This document shows, piece by piece, positions 23,179 through 37,150 of a stretch of 64,000 nucleotides of DNA. The position numbers were made by a program, and so were the translations under genes. This stretch comes from Ciona intestinalis. Its lineage: Eukaryota > Chordata > Ascidiacea > Phlebobranchia > Cionidae. The notes beneath the pieces were generated by a model. It worked only from the letters and a program-made list of their open reading frames with translations. It did not search any database and had not been told where the DNA came from. The stretch is from assembly GCF_000224145.3 (NCBI RefSeq), contig NW_004190445.2, positions 16,625 through 80,624 on the forward strand, given 5' to 3'. Position 1 is the stretch's first letter. Each line of letters begins with the position of its first letter.

Positions 23179-23233
23179 CAGAGTCGTAGAAACACCTATA
23201 GTATTTCTGACTTATAGTATTTCTATGGCTCTG
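23179..23233. mobile_element. 55-bp near-palindromic hAT-like micro-element with 8-bp target duplication
   Basis: Starts CAGAGTCGTAGAAACACC and ends TATTTCTATGGCTCTG, the two halves being imperfect inverted repeats. The flanks are exact 8-bp duplications, ACCCCACC at 23171-23178 and 23234-23241. CAGAG termini plus an 8-bp duplication are hAT traits. Essentially only the two ends remain. Confidence 0.75.
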
Positions 23234-23245
23234 ACCCCACCCGAC

Positions 23246-23693
23246 CAGAGTCGTATAAACACCGAGTAGTCCAACTGCCGTCTATGTGTGTCCAAAATAG
23301 AGCAAAAGTAGTGACTTTGGCAATGGGTTTAAACGAACTTGTTAAGTTTTATTTGTGTTTTCCTATTGTGGGAAGGTGTAAAACAGCTTCTATTTACCTT
23401 ACCAAACATTTTTTAGAAAAAATGTATAAATTTAGCCGCATTAAATGACTAAAATGTCGCAAATCAACCGCTTCTAATTCTAATTTTTGACTTTTTTTGA
23501 CAAAGAAAACAAATAACACATGTTTTTTACATTTTTCAACCTTTAAATTTGTTTTTAGGCCCAAGTTTTTCTGTAATTTACCGAAAAACATACATTTTTC
23601 CTATACCTACTGTGTTATTTTGGACCCAAATTGCCGTTCAATTTGTGTTTTACGTAACAATGGGTTGGACTACTCGGTATTTCTATGGCTCTG
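23246..23693. mobile_element. hAT-like MITE, 448 bp
   Basis: Left end CAGAGTCGTATAAACACCGA and right end TATTTCTATGGCTCTG form about 30-bp inverted repeats (about 25 of 30 match, sharing CCGAGTAGTCCAAC). The ends are of the same family as the micro-element four bases to its left. The 8-bp flanks do not match, so one end may be secondary. The interior is AT-rich with no credible protein. Confidence 0.7.
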
Positions 23694-23741
23694 CCTGAAT
23701 TGTCTTGTAATGTTTACTACTTTCTACTTTGCTTAATACCA

Positions 23742-23846
23742 AGGTGATCCTAGAATAGAGATATTTTAGCGGCCATTTTCGATACCTTCTACTGGTGCCA
23801 CCAACCTAAAATTTGGACACTGTACTAACTAGACCCCAGCGGTACC
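23742..23846 (+). repeat. Dispersed repeat, copy 1 (AGGTGATCCTAGAATAGA family)
   Basis: About 105 bases highly similar to 63720-63823: both begin GGTGATCCTAGAATAGA, share ATACCTTCTAC and CACTGTACTAACTAGACCCC, and end near CAGCGGTA. No terminal inverted repeats were found; class unknown. Confidence 0.8.
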
Positions 23847-24016
23847 GAATCTAAAATAAAAAATAAAAATTTCGAAAAAATATTAATTATGAATATTAAT
23901 ATTCGTCATAAAAACATATTTATAGAATTTTCTCCCGTTCCAGCTTCGAATATGTTATAACGCTACGTAATAGCTACAAAATGAAACATTATTTTCTTTA
24001 AAAAAGTGCGGGGATA

Positions 24017-24066
24017 NNNNNNNNNNNNNNNNNNNNNNNNNNNNNNNNNNNNNNNNNNNNNNNNNN
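24017..24066. other. Assembly gap (50 N)
   Basis: Fifty N directly left of a tRNA-derived SINE fragment. Confidence 0.99.
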
Positions 24067-24158
24067 CACATACGCCCACAATGGTAGCAGCGACGAGCCT
24101 TGAACCCATTACCTAATGGTTACAAGCAGGCGCGCTTACCACTACGCCACGGCGCCGG
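24067..24158 (-). repeat. tRNA-derived SINE head
   Basis: On the minus strand TGGCGTAGTGGTAAGCGCGC matches the RNA polymerase III A box (TRGCNNAGTGG) and GGTTCAAGGCTCG, about 30 bases on, resembles the B box (GGTTCGANTCC). The rest runs into the gap. Related pieces lie at 44883, 45600, 56180 and 57520. It is not a complete tRNA: no acceptor stem is formed. Confidence 0.8.
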
Positions 24159-25735
24159 ACACAACATGGTTTAGTTTTATAAACAATCTAAAATGTATGT
24201 TAGTGACAACACTAAAAATATCAAAATGTCTGCCCTGTATGCTATGTATGTATATCTGTATATAGCATGCATTTTTCCTCCCACAGTTGTCTCATACTTC
24301 TCAAACGTTACCCCTAAACAAAATACCGGTTGCTTTCATGCATTTAACAGTGTGGCATGGTTTTTATATTTTATTTCAACTAGCACTATTCGAATACGCG
24401 GCGAACACGTAATGACGTCATTCTTTGAAATCTCTCTTCATGACGTATTTAGACTCTTTGACGTCAGACAACTAAACCACGAATAAGAAAAATATGATAT
24501 TTTATTTTGCAATTTTACATAGTCAACGAAGTAATGACATTTAATGGGAAAGCTTCTGCAAAATAGAAAACATGATTAAAATACATTTATAGTTTATGTG
24601 GCTGGCGTTGGTGGAAAGCCACTACGGCACGACAAGCCCCCAGCCAATGGTAGTGGGTTTCTACTCTTTATGGTGAGAAACCCCTTGCCATACCTAGGCA
24701 AGGTAAAACCAAACCATATATTATAGACAAAAAGATTAAACGACGCCCATAGACAATGTGCACAACACGGAATACACCAACAAAAAGAAATAATACGACG
24801 AGTGCAGTAACCTACATGTGCCAAACATGCAACGAACACAACAGCTCAAATGTATCAAACAAGGGGACGCGGTCAAAATGTAATTAACGCGAACATAATC
24901 ATTGAAACATCTACAAATAAAATATGCTGGTTCCCATACTGAAGGATAATCATCTGCAGTGTACACCATATTGAATGTCCGACCGCAAGGAGTCGAAGCC
25001 AACAACAGCTCCGCATGTCCCAATCAAAAGGTAATTCGCCATGTTGGTACCGCGATACTCTTGTCGTATCTTCACACAATATAATAACGTCAGGGTGTTA
25101 CGCACCGCATCGACCGTTACGAAACTGCGTCAGGTTGTTACGAACCGCATTGATATAGTGACCTAAATATGTAGCGTAGCATCACTTGCGGCGACGTCCA
25201 CGCAACAACCTGACCGTTAACTTAATCAAAACTGACGTAACCGCACCGATCGCAGGGTCATGACAATGCTCTGACCCACCGTATCGACGTCGTAGCGTAA
25301 TTGTGACGTGTCCATCGTCCCAATCACGCTACATGACGTTTGTATATTTATTTACAGAGATGGAGAAGTTTATTTTTATCATATATTTAATGGGAAATTA
25401 TGTACTTATTATTTACGCGCATATTGTACTGCATGTTAATATTACTCGAGTATTTGTGTACCAACATAGCGTTCTCACCAAGCGATCAGGACAATACAGA
25501 ATCGCTGAAGGGTTCGACCTTTGTAGACAAAGTACCCAATAGAGTGTACAACATCAAAATCTGATCCAGCAAGATAATCGCCATAGTTTCATTGCATATA
25601 TTTCATTGACATGCAAAATGCACTATAGTAGTGACTGATTAAAAATAGCTGGCAACATTAGGTCCAGCAGAATAAGAATACAGCAGCGCAGACAAGAAAC
25701 ACATACAACACACAACTCATACTTATAATACCCAA
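24159..25735. other. Intergenic, no gene recognised
   Basis: No exon with family resemblance. About 24604-24720 includes TGGCTGGCGTTGGTGGAAAG and a GTGGGTTTCTACTC..GAGAAACCCC hairpin-like stretch. About 25085-25310 is CpG-rich with a direct repeat CGTCAGG.TGTTACG.ACCGCAT (near 25089 and 25128) and several TGACGT words. Confidence 0.45.
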
Positions 25736-25739
25736 ACCT

Positions 25740-26290
25740 CAAACCGTGTATCCTTTATCGACGTCTTCGTCTTTGTTCTTCATCTGCAAAACAAATGTAA
25801 TGGTTACGTCACAGATAGAACAACTTTTGTAATCGTCACAAATTCATCGTTTTACAATTGATAACGTTTAAACTTATTTGGTTGTTAACGTTTAGCAACA
25901 ACGCTAATAATAAACAATGATAATATACAATACCTTGCGCTTTTCTTCGGCAGCTTTATTCGCTGACTTTTCTGCAACAATATAATCGTTAAAATCGGTT
26001 TGTATATTATTACGTCATAATTACCTTTATTCTTCTCTTGCACCGTGGCCGCTTGATCCTGTGTGACGTCACATACCATGTTCTGTAAACTATAGCGTTA
26101 AACTTCTTTTAAAACAAAAAAGTTTGTGACGAAACAATGAACTTACGAATTGGGTTCTTCTGTTACGTCATCACCACTTCGTGACGCCACATCATCGATG
26201 TTTCTAGAAAAGAGCTTATGTACGTAATAATGCCAATTGTGATTTATACTTTACCAATTCTTTGATCTTCTTGCTTCGCGCTCATAGCGC
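25740..26290 (-). CDS. Possible small multi-exon gene encoding a charged peptide
   Basis: Five short segments with good splice ends follow each other on the minus strand: about 26285-26255 (begins MSAKQEDQRI), 26199-26148, 26084-26026, 25974-25937 and 25785-25742 (ends KDEDVDKGYTV then TGA). From MVCDVTQDQA in the third segment the frame runs consistently through the last two to a stop, giving a Lys/Glu-rich peptide of about 45 residues. The first two segments do not join in frame to the third, so they may be 5' UTR exons or the model is wrong. No family recognised. The acceptor TTTACAG before MVCDV could also be a trans-splice site. Confidence 0.3.
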
Positions 26291-27357
26291 AAATATAATT
26301 AGAATATACAAGTAATGTGCCTTGCGTCGACGCAGAACGCGCATGGGGCCCCATGAAAAAAAATCGCGAAACGAAAGCGTAGAACAGTCGCTCCCAGCTG
26401 CTATAATGACGTAATGAATTTGATGACGTAACAATAACGCGAGAGGTAAAGAGCGAAACTCAAACGATTGTAACGTAGCAGAACACAGCGATTTTGAATC
26501 GAGATATTACTTGTGACGTCGTCAATGACGCAATAAAGAACCGACGATATTCAAAATAAATTAAAACTATGAAATAATAGAGTAACAAATGAAAGGCACA
26601 AAACTTGTGGGATGATATTGCTGTATTGTATTACAAGGTTATAATAGAATACATGTTATAGTAAATGGCATGTCACAATATACCAGTGAAATGAAATATT
26701 ACTCAAGTTTTCTTGAAACATTCCAACTTGTAACCTGGTGTGGAACCAACTTCATCTAAACTGAAACGTGGTAGCTTTGAAGAAAAAGGCTTTTTTTGAG
26801 CGATGCAGTTAGGCACGTGAGCAATCTAACCAATCAGCTTCAAGGATTAAATAGCGGGCTGATTGTGACGTAAGTTCAATACTGTGACGTAACAAGCTAT
26901 GCTCACAGTGATTCGCGATTTTGGATTATCACTTCATGCGCGAATTTAGCTTTAACATTGCTTCTATTCTATACGAGTGAAGTCTTACCGCGAGACATGA
27001 AACAAAAAGCGACCAGTTTTACATTTAATCTCAACGTCACCGAGTTATCATTTATATACCAGACTTTCTTTAAAACACTTTCTGCTTTTTATTCTCATTG
27101 ATTAATCTTCTTGGCAAAGAACAACAGTTTAAATCTGTATGCTAACTTACGTTGCCAAAGAGGTTCTAAAATCGCTACTACGTGCACAATAAATGTAAAA
27201 CCGTAAATTGTGGTTCGCGATTTAACACGTATAGCGATTTATCCGGCCATTTGCATTTTGCAAGTGAGTCTTGTTGTATGGAATAAATATTAGTAGAAAC
27301 ACCTTACAAACGCAATACGTTATAACTTTACAGGTTTCGAATAAAAAAGACAGAATT
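26291..27357. other. Spacer with MAGT1 5' flank
   Basis: No exon recognised. TGACGTAA/TGACGTCA-type CRE words recur (for example near 26407, 26422, 26515, 26869). CTTTACAG ends at 27333, 24 bases before the MAGT1 ATG: a 3' splice site for either a 5' UTR intron or spliced-leader addition. Confidence 0.45.
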
Positions 27358-29159
27358 ATGGTTAAATATATATTGGTTGTCACGTTTCTGTTGGCAATTT
27401 TCAGTTTGTGCAGCTGCAAAACTAAACAAGTTAGTATTTTGTGCGACATAAAATTGTTTAAGATCATACGAAACGTAGATTGTATTTGAAATAACCTTTT
27501 GTATAATTGTGACAATATTTTTTTCAGGATTTACTGGATGAGAAAGTTAAACAACTGACTGAGTGGAGCAACCGACGGACTGTCATTCAAATGAACTCAA
27601 ACAAATATTCAACTTATGTCAAGTAATTTAGATTATTATCATTAAGAAATATTCTATCTGGCAGTTATATATATAAAAAAGACTTAGGTTTCATGATGTT
27701 TGATTACTTAACATATCAGTGGTGTCTATTCAACAAGCTACAGGATCATAATACCTGCACATTATACAAGTAATCTTAGTAACAAACTTTTGCATTTAAT
27801 CATCTGCAACATTGTTGAACCAGCCAGTCTATTCATTCCCACACAGGTCCAAACCACGTAATTATTCCATGATTGTAATGTTCACCGCACTCGACCCCAA
27901 ACGTGGTTGCAGCGTTTGTAGAGAAGCCAACGATGAGTTCACAATATTAGCGAACTCGTACAGGTTTTCACCTGCTTACACAAGTTCGTTGTTCTTCGCT
28001 GTTGTCGACTTCGACGAAGGATCCGAAGTTTTCCAATCGGTAAAAATCAACATATTACAGCCATAGTTTAATGAATTTCACATTAGCATAAATATAACGA
28101 CAAATGATTTGATTTCAGCTTGGTTTAAACTCAGCTCCTGCCTTCATGCATTTCCCCCCCAAAGGCAAGAGGAAGGGAGCTGATACGTATGATATACAAC
28201 GACTTGGGTTCCATGCCGATAACCTCGCTAAGTGGATGGCTGAACGAACAGAAGTTGTGGTAATGACTAATTCAACTTAATGTTTCAATGTTACATGTTA
28301 TAATTCGCGTTATCGTGACCGAAGAGACGAAATAAATTTTATTCATTCATTCATGATAGCATTATTCCACAAAAACAAATCCATAAAAAAGTTCACAAAA
28401 AATCTAAAATTAATATTTTAATTTTTAGGTTCGAATATTCCGCCCCCCCAACTACACAGGCACGGTGGTGCTCGTGTTACTTTTCTCGCTTGCTGGTGGT
28501 TTACTTTATGTTAGAAGGAACAGCCTGGAATTCTTTTATAATAAGACCTTTTGGAGCATTTTGTCTATTGTAAGTTATTAAGTGAATGAAATTATCTTCC
28601 AAAACAAAAAGAACAGAACCCTTTAATTCCCCTTATCTTTTAGTTCATTGTGTTAGCGATGACATCTGGTCAGATGTGGAATCACATACGTGGCCCGCCG
28701 TACTACCATCGTAACCCACAGAATGGTGCGATACATTACATACACGGGAGTAGCCAGGGACAACTGGTAGCGGAAACACACATCATAATGTTGATACACG
28801 CAGCTATTGTTGGTGGGTTCATCTTACTCAACGAGGCTCATCAACCTAAAGTTGATATTTCCAAGCGTAGAAGTAAGTATGGCTGAATAACCTCATACTT
28901 TTGGGTTCTTTTGAAAAATAGGCTGTCGCCTGTCGCACATCTGGTTTCCCATTAAAAGATAATTGTCCCCCTCCTTAAAAAAATAGTGCGCGTGTTTTAA
29001 AATGAACCCTAACCTTAATTTACAAATATTTACGATCCCATATTTTCCACAGTCATGGCGATTGGAGGGTTAGTGTTGGTTGCTTTCTTCCTGAGTTTGC
29101 TGATGTCAATATTCCGACAGAAATATCAAGGTTACCCGTACAGTTTCCTGCTACGTTGA
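27358..29159 (+). CDS. MAGT1: Oligosaccharyltransferase subunit MAGT1/TUSC3 (Ost3/Ost6 family), 7 exons, about 325 aa
   Basis: Thioredoxin-like subunit of the ER oligosaccharyltransferase that assists N-glycosylation by engaging cysteines of the substrate; the vertebrate proteins also affect magnesium transport. Exons begin at 27358-27429 and 27528-27622 and continue near 27848-28039, 28119-28261, 28429-28570, 28643-28873 and 29054-29159. The N-terminus is a signal peptide ([18 protein letters not shown]). The lumenal thioredoxin fold keeps the redox motif CSVC in exon 3 and [11 protein letters not shown]. Four membrane helices follow, with the family signatures [15 protein letters not shown] and ETHII. 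It ends [12 protein letters not shown], close to the human C-terminus. No lesions. MAGT1 and TUSC3 are equally close in my comparison, so the symbol denotes the pair. Confidence 0.94.
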
Positions 29160-29375
29160 TGCGGTCGCAACAAATTGTTTCCGACAATTTTACGGGGACT
29201 TATTTTGTGTGTCACGTATACTTGGTATTAATGTTTAGAATACATTGTTGTTTGTGCGCGGCGTGCAACACTCATTGCCGTTCTCGATGCTGTTTGAATC
29301 TGTTTAGCATCGAAAATATAACACATACGAAATTTAAAACTTTGTTAAAAACTTGAAATAAAGCCCTTGTTGAAA

Positions 29376-29407
29376 TAAATAATGGGATGAATTCATCCCA
29401 TTATTTA
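29376..29407. promoter_or_regulatory. 32-bp perfect palindrome after the MAGT1 polyadenylation signal
   Basis: AATAAA at 29357-29362 is followed by a perfect inverted repeat centred on GAATTC (arms TAAATAATGGGATGAA). It could form a cruciform or an RNA hairpin at the MAGT1 3' end. Role unknown. Confidence 0.9.
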
Positions 29408-30052
29408 AGGTTTAAATCCAGAATAAACAGTTTATTTCGGTTCATCTGCTATCCTTAAGGCTTTGTTAGAGTTTTAACGCAGTGACGCAAAACGAGCGAT
29501 CAACGCAAAGCGAGAGCGATTATATAAAGATGAGCTTGTGTAGATTAATTGACATTATACCTTGTAACAGATCATTCAAACTTTGCCGGCAATTTATTGT
29601 AAATGAACACAGCTTAATTAACTTTTGGGTGAACCATCTTGACAACTGCGAAACAAAAACATTGGTGGTAATCCACACGGGGGCACTCAGGAGCATAACA
29701 CAACATATTCCCTTCAGAAAACAACAAATTAGGATCAGGTGCTGAATTGAAGCATTTTAACGCAACACGTTTGAAACCAAAAGCAACAAGTTCAATAGGA
29801 TGTTGCAAACTAAGGCGTTGCTCAGTTATCTGATGCATAGCTTACTGGCAGCCATAACTTCATAATCTCACATTTGTTGCATTATAATGATACGAACAAA
29901 TGCTTCGAGGCAACAAATACAGAATTACTGTTTCTTCGCAAACAAACAAATCCAAATATCCAAGTTGTGGCACAATTGCCATCATTGTTGTGCAGAAATA
30001 AACGCGGTCGACAAGTTTTAAATTGTTTGAAAGGTCGTAAACAGTGAAGATC

Positions 30053-32355
30053 TTATATTTCCAGATCGAATTGTTCTTCATCCTTGTGGGAATCTGTGGC
30101 AGAATATACAAACGATCTCATCCCTTGTAATGTAGCTTATTATAATGGGGGTTAATGTAACACACAAAGTTAGAAACAACATGCAACACAACAAAGCAAA
30201 ACATGCAGGTTTAACTGTGAAGGCTATAAAGAATAATGTGGCGTGGCAACTAAACTAAGTTTGTGAAGTATCATGGTGCTCGGCTATCTTACGGGACAAC
30301 ATTAGAGTTTTCGTCGATGGTTCGATTCAGCTTCTCATAAGGTTGGGGTGGGTGGCGAGCTTGCTCAGCGTATTGAGACATGAATAATTTTTGCATCGGC
30401 TCGCACAGGTTCTCTACCATGGGCATAGAGTGTGGCACCTCCCCGCGGTGTGGCACCCCCCTGCCACGGCCTCGCATGCCACCATTAGCTTGGTTATATT
30501 GTAATGGCTGCATGGATTGCGCAACAGCGTTGGTTATGGCTTGGTTGAGTTTGGATCGTCGCCATGAGGACAACTGACTCATCGGGAATGGGTTGGTTGG
30601 GACGGGGGGTGTCGGGGCAGCGGAGTTCATCTGCCACAACCCATCGCCAGCATTATTGTTGTTGTCGTAATATGGGGGGAAGTAGCCGTTATGATCAGGG
30701 TTAATCATGGGACCTGCAGCTCCTGACAACGCATATATCAAACCGGGGTCAAGAGCTTTATCTACAATGGCCTGTCTTTGCTGCTGAAGGCTACGCTGTC
30801 TGTATTGCTGTAGTGGCCCATTCAATGGTTGGTCGTAACGAAAGGTGGGCGTGGGAGGGGCGTGTATGTTCCATCTTGTATATTGACCTGCGCATGCATC
30901 TCAATGACAACGCATGCAAATTATCAACAGTAGCATAACATGGGATTCGGTTGCGTGAATGATTTCATTAATTAAATGATGCAGCGAGCATGAGAAAAAA
31001 CAAGTTTCAACACAAACTAGTTACAACAGATTTCAATGCAAACAATCAAAAAAAAGCTTATATATGTAATATATAATTTTCAAATAAATATATCTATGTG
31101 TAAAGCCACAAGTGAGCTGGACAAATATAAAAACCAACTTGTTTATAAATATGAACGCAAGTCACTCCTACAGATAATATACCATTGTATGGAACGGTTT
31201 AAATACAAAGCTAAATATCTTATAAAGATGATGCAATGTTTAGTCGTAATATATATAAAATGTCTGATATTCAGATTAACCATGTGTTACACTGCTATAT
31301 TAATACTGATAATTTAAACGACACTTTAACAAGTTATATAGTTATATCTGGTAAACTAATAAATAAACCTTTTTCTGCTCAAGTAAAAATACACCCTGAG
31401 TTTTAACATAGGTTATTGAAAGGTATTAATCTGGCCCAACTACATAGTTACAACATGCTGTTAGAAGAAGCTGCATTGCTACGTATTATTAATGCAGAAT
31501 ATCCACAACAGGGCTTCCCAAACTTGGGGTAACCTCGGTCACCCCGAGTTTACCAATTTTAGATTAAAAAGGGGTCGCGACTCGCGAGTATAAAAGTTTG
31601 GAGAGCTCTGTTCCACATAATTCGTGTAATGATCAACCGCACACAAACCAACCAACCATAACCTACCCCCATTCTCCTTCCCGTTTGAACCATCTTTGTT
31701 GGCAATTTCTTCTTCTTCTTTTATCTTGGTAATTTGTCGTGTTGGCGACTTATCGGGGCTCGTTACCCCCGGGATGTCGGGCAAGTTGCTTGGGGGAGTG
31801 TTAGCCATCGGTGACGAGCGACATTTCAATAAAAACGACCGATCGTAAATAATCCTTGTGCCTAAGAGTATTGAAATAATGAAAACTTATAAAAGTAAAA
31901 CACAGGCTTAAGGTTACGATAAAATAATATAATGGGACAACAAACACAGATTTTCTAGTTTTAATATAAATATGCAAGTTCATATACACTCACACTGTCA
32001 CTGTAGAATATTATAAATATAAAAATTGTTTTTTCACCTCCTGGTGTTGTTGAGTAGAACGTTCCACCGGGTGTCGTACCGTAATCATTGGGGAGCTCAG
32101 ATAAATGGTTCAACTGGAACGGAAGACATTCATTTAAGCCAACAATGATTTTAATATTTATGTTTCGGAATTAAATTGAATTTATTAATTATAATTCTAC
32201 CCAAAGTAGAGAGAAAAATTAAGTCCATTCCATTAAATTCCACCATGTTATGTACATCAAGTAATATTAGAAGTACATGACAGCACACCACAGCTGGAAC
32301 ATTGAATACAACTCACCCTTATATGGCGGATGGGAATTCCTTTCGATTCACTCAT
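30053..32355 (-). CDS. EIF4EBP: eIF4E-binding protein (4E-BP), 4 exons, 116 aa
   Basis: Translation repressor that binds eIF4E and is released by TOR-dependent phosphorylation. Exons 32355-32317, 32113-32038, 31861-31667, 30093-30053; phases agree. Conserved marks: KGIPIRH near the N-terminus (RAIP-like motif), [18 protein letters not shown] containing the two TTPGGT priming sites, the eIF4E-binding motif YDRSFLL (consensus Y....L plus hydrophobic) in exon 3, [20 protein letters not shown] with a further Ser-Pro site, and the C-terminal TOS motif FDLEI directly before the stop (human FEMDI). The length equals that of vertebrate 4E-BPs. CTGTACAG ends about 20 bases upstream of the ATG, a possible trans-splice acceptor. 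A competing last exon lies at 30289-30887. Confidence 0.93.
30289..30887 (-). CDS. Alternative long last exon of the 4E-BP gene, or a separate unrecognised exon (199 codons)
   Basis: This 599-base open stretch lies in 4E-BP intron 3 on the same strand. It starts after a CGCAG acceptor at 30888, in exactly the phase (1) left by 4E-BP exon 3, and runs to TAA at 30289-30291. Joined to exons 1-3 it would give 302 residues. The encoded tail is rich in Gln, Pro and Asn, has a [17 protein letters not shown]-like patch, a run of NNNN, and ends [19 protein letters not shown]...NVVP. Codon use looks coding and GC is above the surroundings. It lacks a TOS motif and resembles no family I know. It may instead belong to a separate gene whose 5' exons I cannot see. 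Confidence 0.6.
31509..31610. mobile_element. hAT-type MITE, 102 bp (CAG..TTCCCAAACTT ends)
   Basis: Left end CAGGGCTTCCCAAACTTGGG and right end AAAAGTTTGGAGAGCTCTG are imperfect inverted repeats of the kind typical of hAT elements. The flanks ATCCACAA and TTCCACAT agree at 6 of 8 bases, an eroded target duplication. Lies in 4E-BP intron 3. Confidence 0.65.
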
Positions 32356-34941
32356 CTTATCTTTATTACAATAAACTGTACAGCAATATTTTTATGGAAC
32401 TAAAAAACAAACAGGTATTTATTGTATAAGTTGAAACATCCCCTTATTTTACTCTCAAGCCAGCTGTTCAATTATAAACACCTAATTAACATTGGCATAC
32501 TCCACAGCGTTTGGTGCACATATAATATTTACCACAATATTTACACAACGTAATATAATAAACATTGCAACAATGCTGTATAAATTGCCACTATGTGTAA
32601 ATGTGAAATGAAACAACTACAAAGGGTATACGGGAAAACTAACGAATATCAACATAGACAAAAATATACAACTAATTATAAACATATTTGGTAAAAATTA
32701 TAAATTCTTCACAATTTAACACTTGCAAGATTCATTAGTAAATGGGGACAGTTATAAGTTACAACGGAATGACGTAATTAGGTTTTGCATGACAACAAAC
32801 ATAAACAACAAGGTCAAACATGATAATTAGAATAAATAATATTAATCAGTATTTTGTTGTTATTTGTAGATAATTCCCATTGTCAATAGAAATTGCTGAA
32901 ATATTTTTCCAATGTTACCTGCTTTCTAAAATTTAAGGTTTTAAATAATATTGCCGATAAACTAAAACATAAATAAATATAAAATATCTACTATTTGTGA
33001 AACTTTAAACCACTTCACATTTGTAACCAATGTTCACTTTAAAACCACAAACCATTCAACACATAGTAGCCACGCATACAACAGTTTGGTGCAAAGTTTT
33101 TCAATTCAATAACCTCTAATAGTTAAAACTTAACTTAATCTGCTTTATATGCTGGTAAAAGTAAATGATGCAATGATGCATTAAACTGCAGCATGCTTAC
33201 AACACATAATAATAAAATCATAAAATTAAACATTCTTTTATGAGTCATAACAGGTCTCCTGATTAAAATTACCGAACATATGATATTTATACAGAAAACT
33301 ATGACTCAAAATTTCAGCTACTAAAAAATCAGGAGAATCTACATTCTTAATCTGCATGTATTTTTATGAGCAAATTTAACAGCAAATTGTATAAGGTATT
33401 GCTTATTTATAAATTTAATATTCTTGAAGCAAAAAAACACATTCTGTATCACAAGGTAACAGTTACCATACTACTTATTATAATCATTAAATCAATTAAT
33501 GTTTAAACAGATTACCTAACCACCAACTCAGAGCTTCACATAAAATCCCTTGGCATTTAAATGCAGAACTATAAATATATACAACAACATATTTTAAAAT
33601 GCTGGTTACTTCGTACAATTTTTAAAACTTCCGGATTTTGCATGCGATATCACACAAACCTATATATAAGTAATTTACCAACAAAATAGGTTTTACCATG
33701 ACACCATCACATCAGCAGTCTCATAAATTAAACAGCTTTGACCTCCAGCAACATACTGAGTTAGCTTAATCTTTATGTTTATGTAGAATGCAGGGAGAGA
33801 AACAATTCCAAGAAAAAATGTCCTGCTACTTAAAATAAATTGCTCACTTTGCAAAACTTGTTGAAAACGTCAAGACACCGCGTCTGTCCTATATATATAT
33901 AATTTGAACATCTATTTAATTACATCAACAAGTTGCATAACTCGTGAGCTTTACAACTTTATGAGGTGACTAATCGCCTTTCTCCTTTCGTAAACTGAAA
34001 GTGCGCAATAAATGTTGTCAATAATAATAATACCATTACCGTCACTTAAACTGCAAACACACTGCAGATGTATCTTTGCAGCCCTCCCAAGGGGTTAATC
34101 ACGGTCACGAGTTCGCCATAGCATAACGCAGCAACAGTAGGTAAACATTTGACAGCAATAAATGAACCATGCCTTTCCTCTTGTCAGTGACTGCCTTTTT
34201 CTAATTTAACACCAAAGCAAGGTTTAACATAGATATGCGATTTGCTCTGTTGGATATATAGGCCAAGTTAAACGACGAATTCGTACACATGTTATTACGT
34301 TTGCCCAATCTCAGACCACGCTAAAGCGGCAATGAGCACTGTAGGTATACTGTGAATGTCTTACCACAGTTTCTTCCAATTGCGTATACCTTACGTGACT
34401 GAACTGATCACATACAAGTTACATAACGTCGCAATCCTATATACGACCTATCATGAGTCCATGGCGTAAGAAATGTTCCGGTTGATTTAGGTGTGTGATT
34501 GCTGGCTTGGTTGAAATATCTGTAGTATTCCTTGTAATACTGCGACCCAAGCAAGTCTGGACTTGCCTATATTTAAACACAAGTACTTTGAAAAACTAAT
34601 CCGTCATTAAATTAAGTTTAGGAATAATTTATATTGTAGCATAACTTGTAGCCAGAACAGTGGAATTAGTTTTTTACCTGCTTTTATATTAAGGAGCTAT
34701 AAATAATAATGACCTACGTATAGATTCGTACACAATAGTTGTTATTGCAGAACTCTGCTGCAAGCGTAATTTGGAGAGAGGATTTCGTAGAAAAATAAGA
34801 CCGCAAAACTACTGGGCCGTTTAGTAATATAATATAGATCTAACTCTTTGAGCAGAGCTTCAAGCGTGCAAACTTTATTATTAAAACACAAGCAAAATGT
34901 GGCAAACGAACGAATAAGTGCGTCGTCATATGTTACCCTCG
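32356..34941. other. AT-rich spacer, no gene recognised
   Basis: About 2.6 kb with very low GC and no exon-like stretch on either strand. It should include the 4E-BP promoter at the left and the 3' UTR of the zinc-finger gene at the right. Confidence 0.55.

Positions 34942-37150
<2,209 letters not shown>

Noticed and set aside
24067-24158. Genuine tRNA gene
   Set aside because: A and B boxes are present but the acceptor and anticodon stems do not form, and related pieces are dispersed, so it is a SINE head.
24193-24486. 97-codon plus-strand frame
   Set aside because: No family, no splice sites of quality, and composition like the surrounding noncoding DNA.
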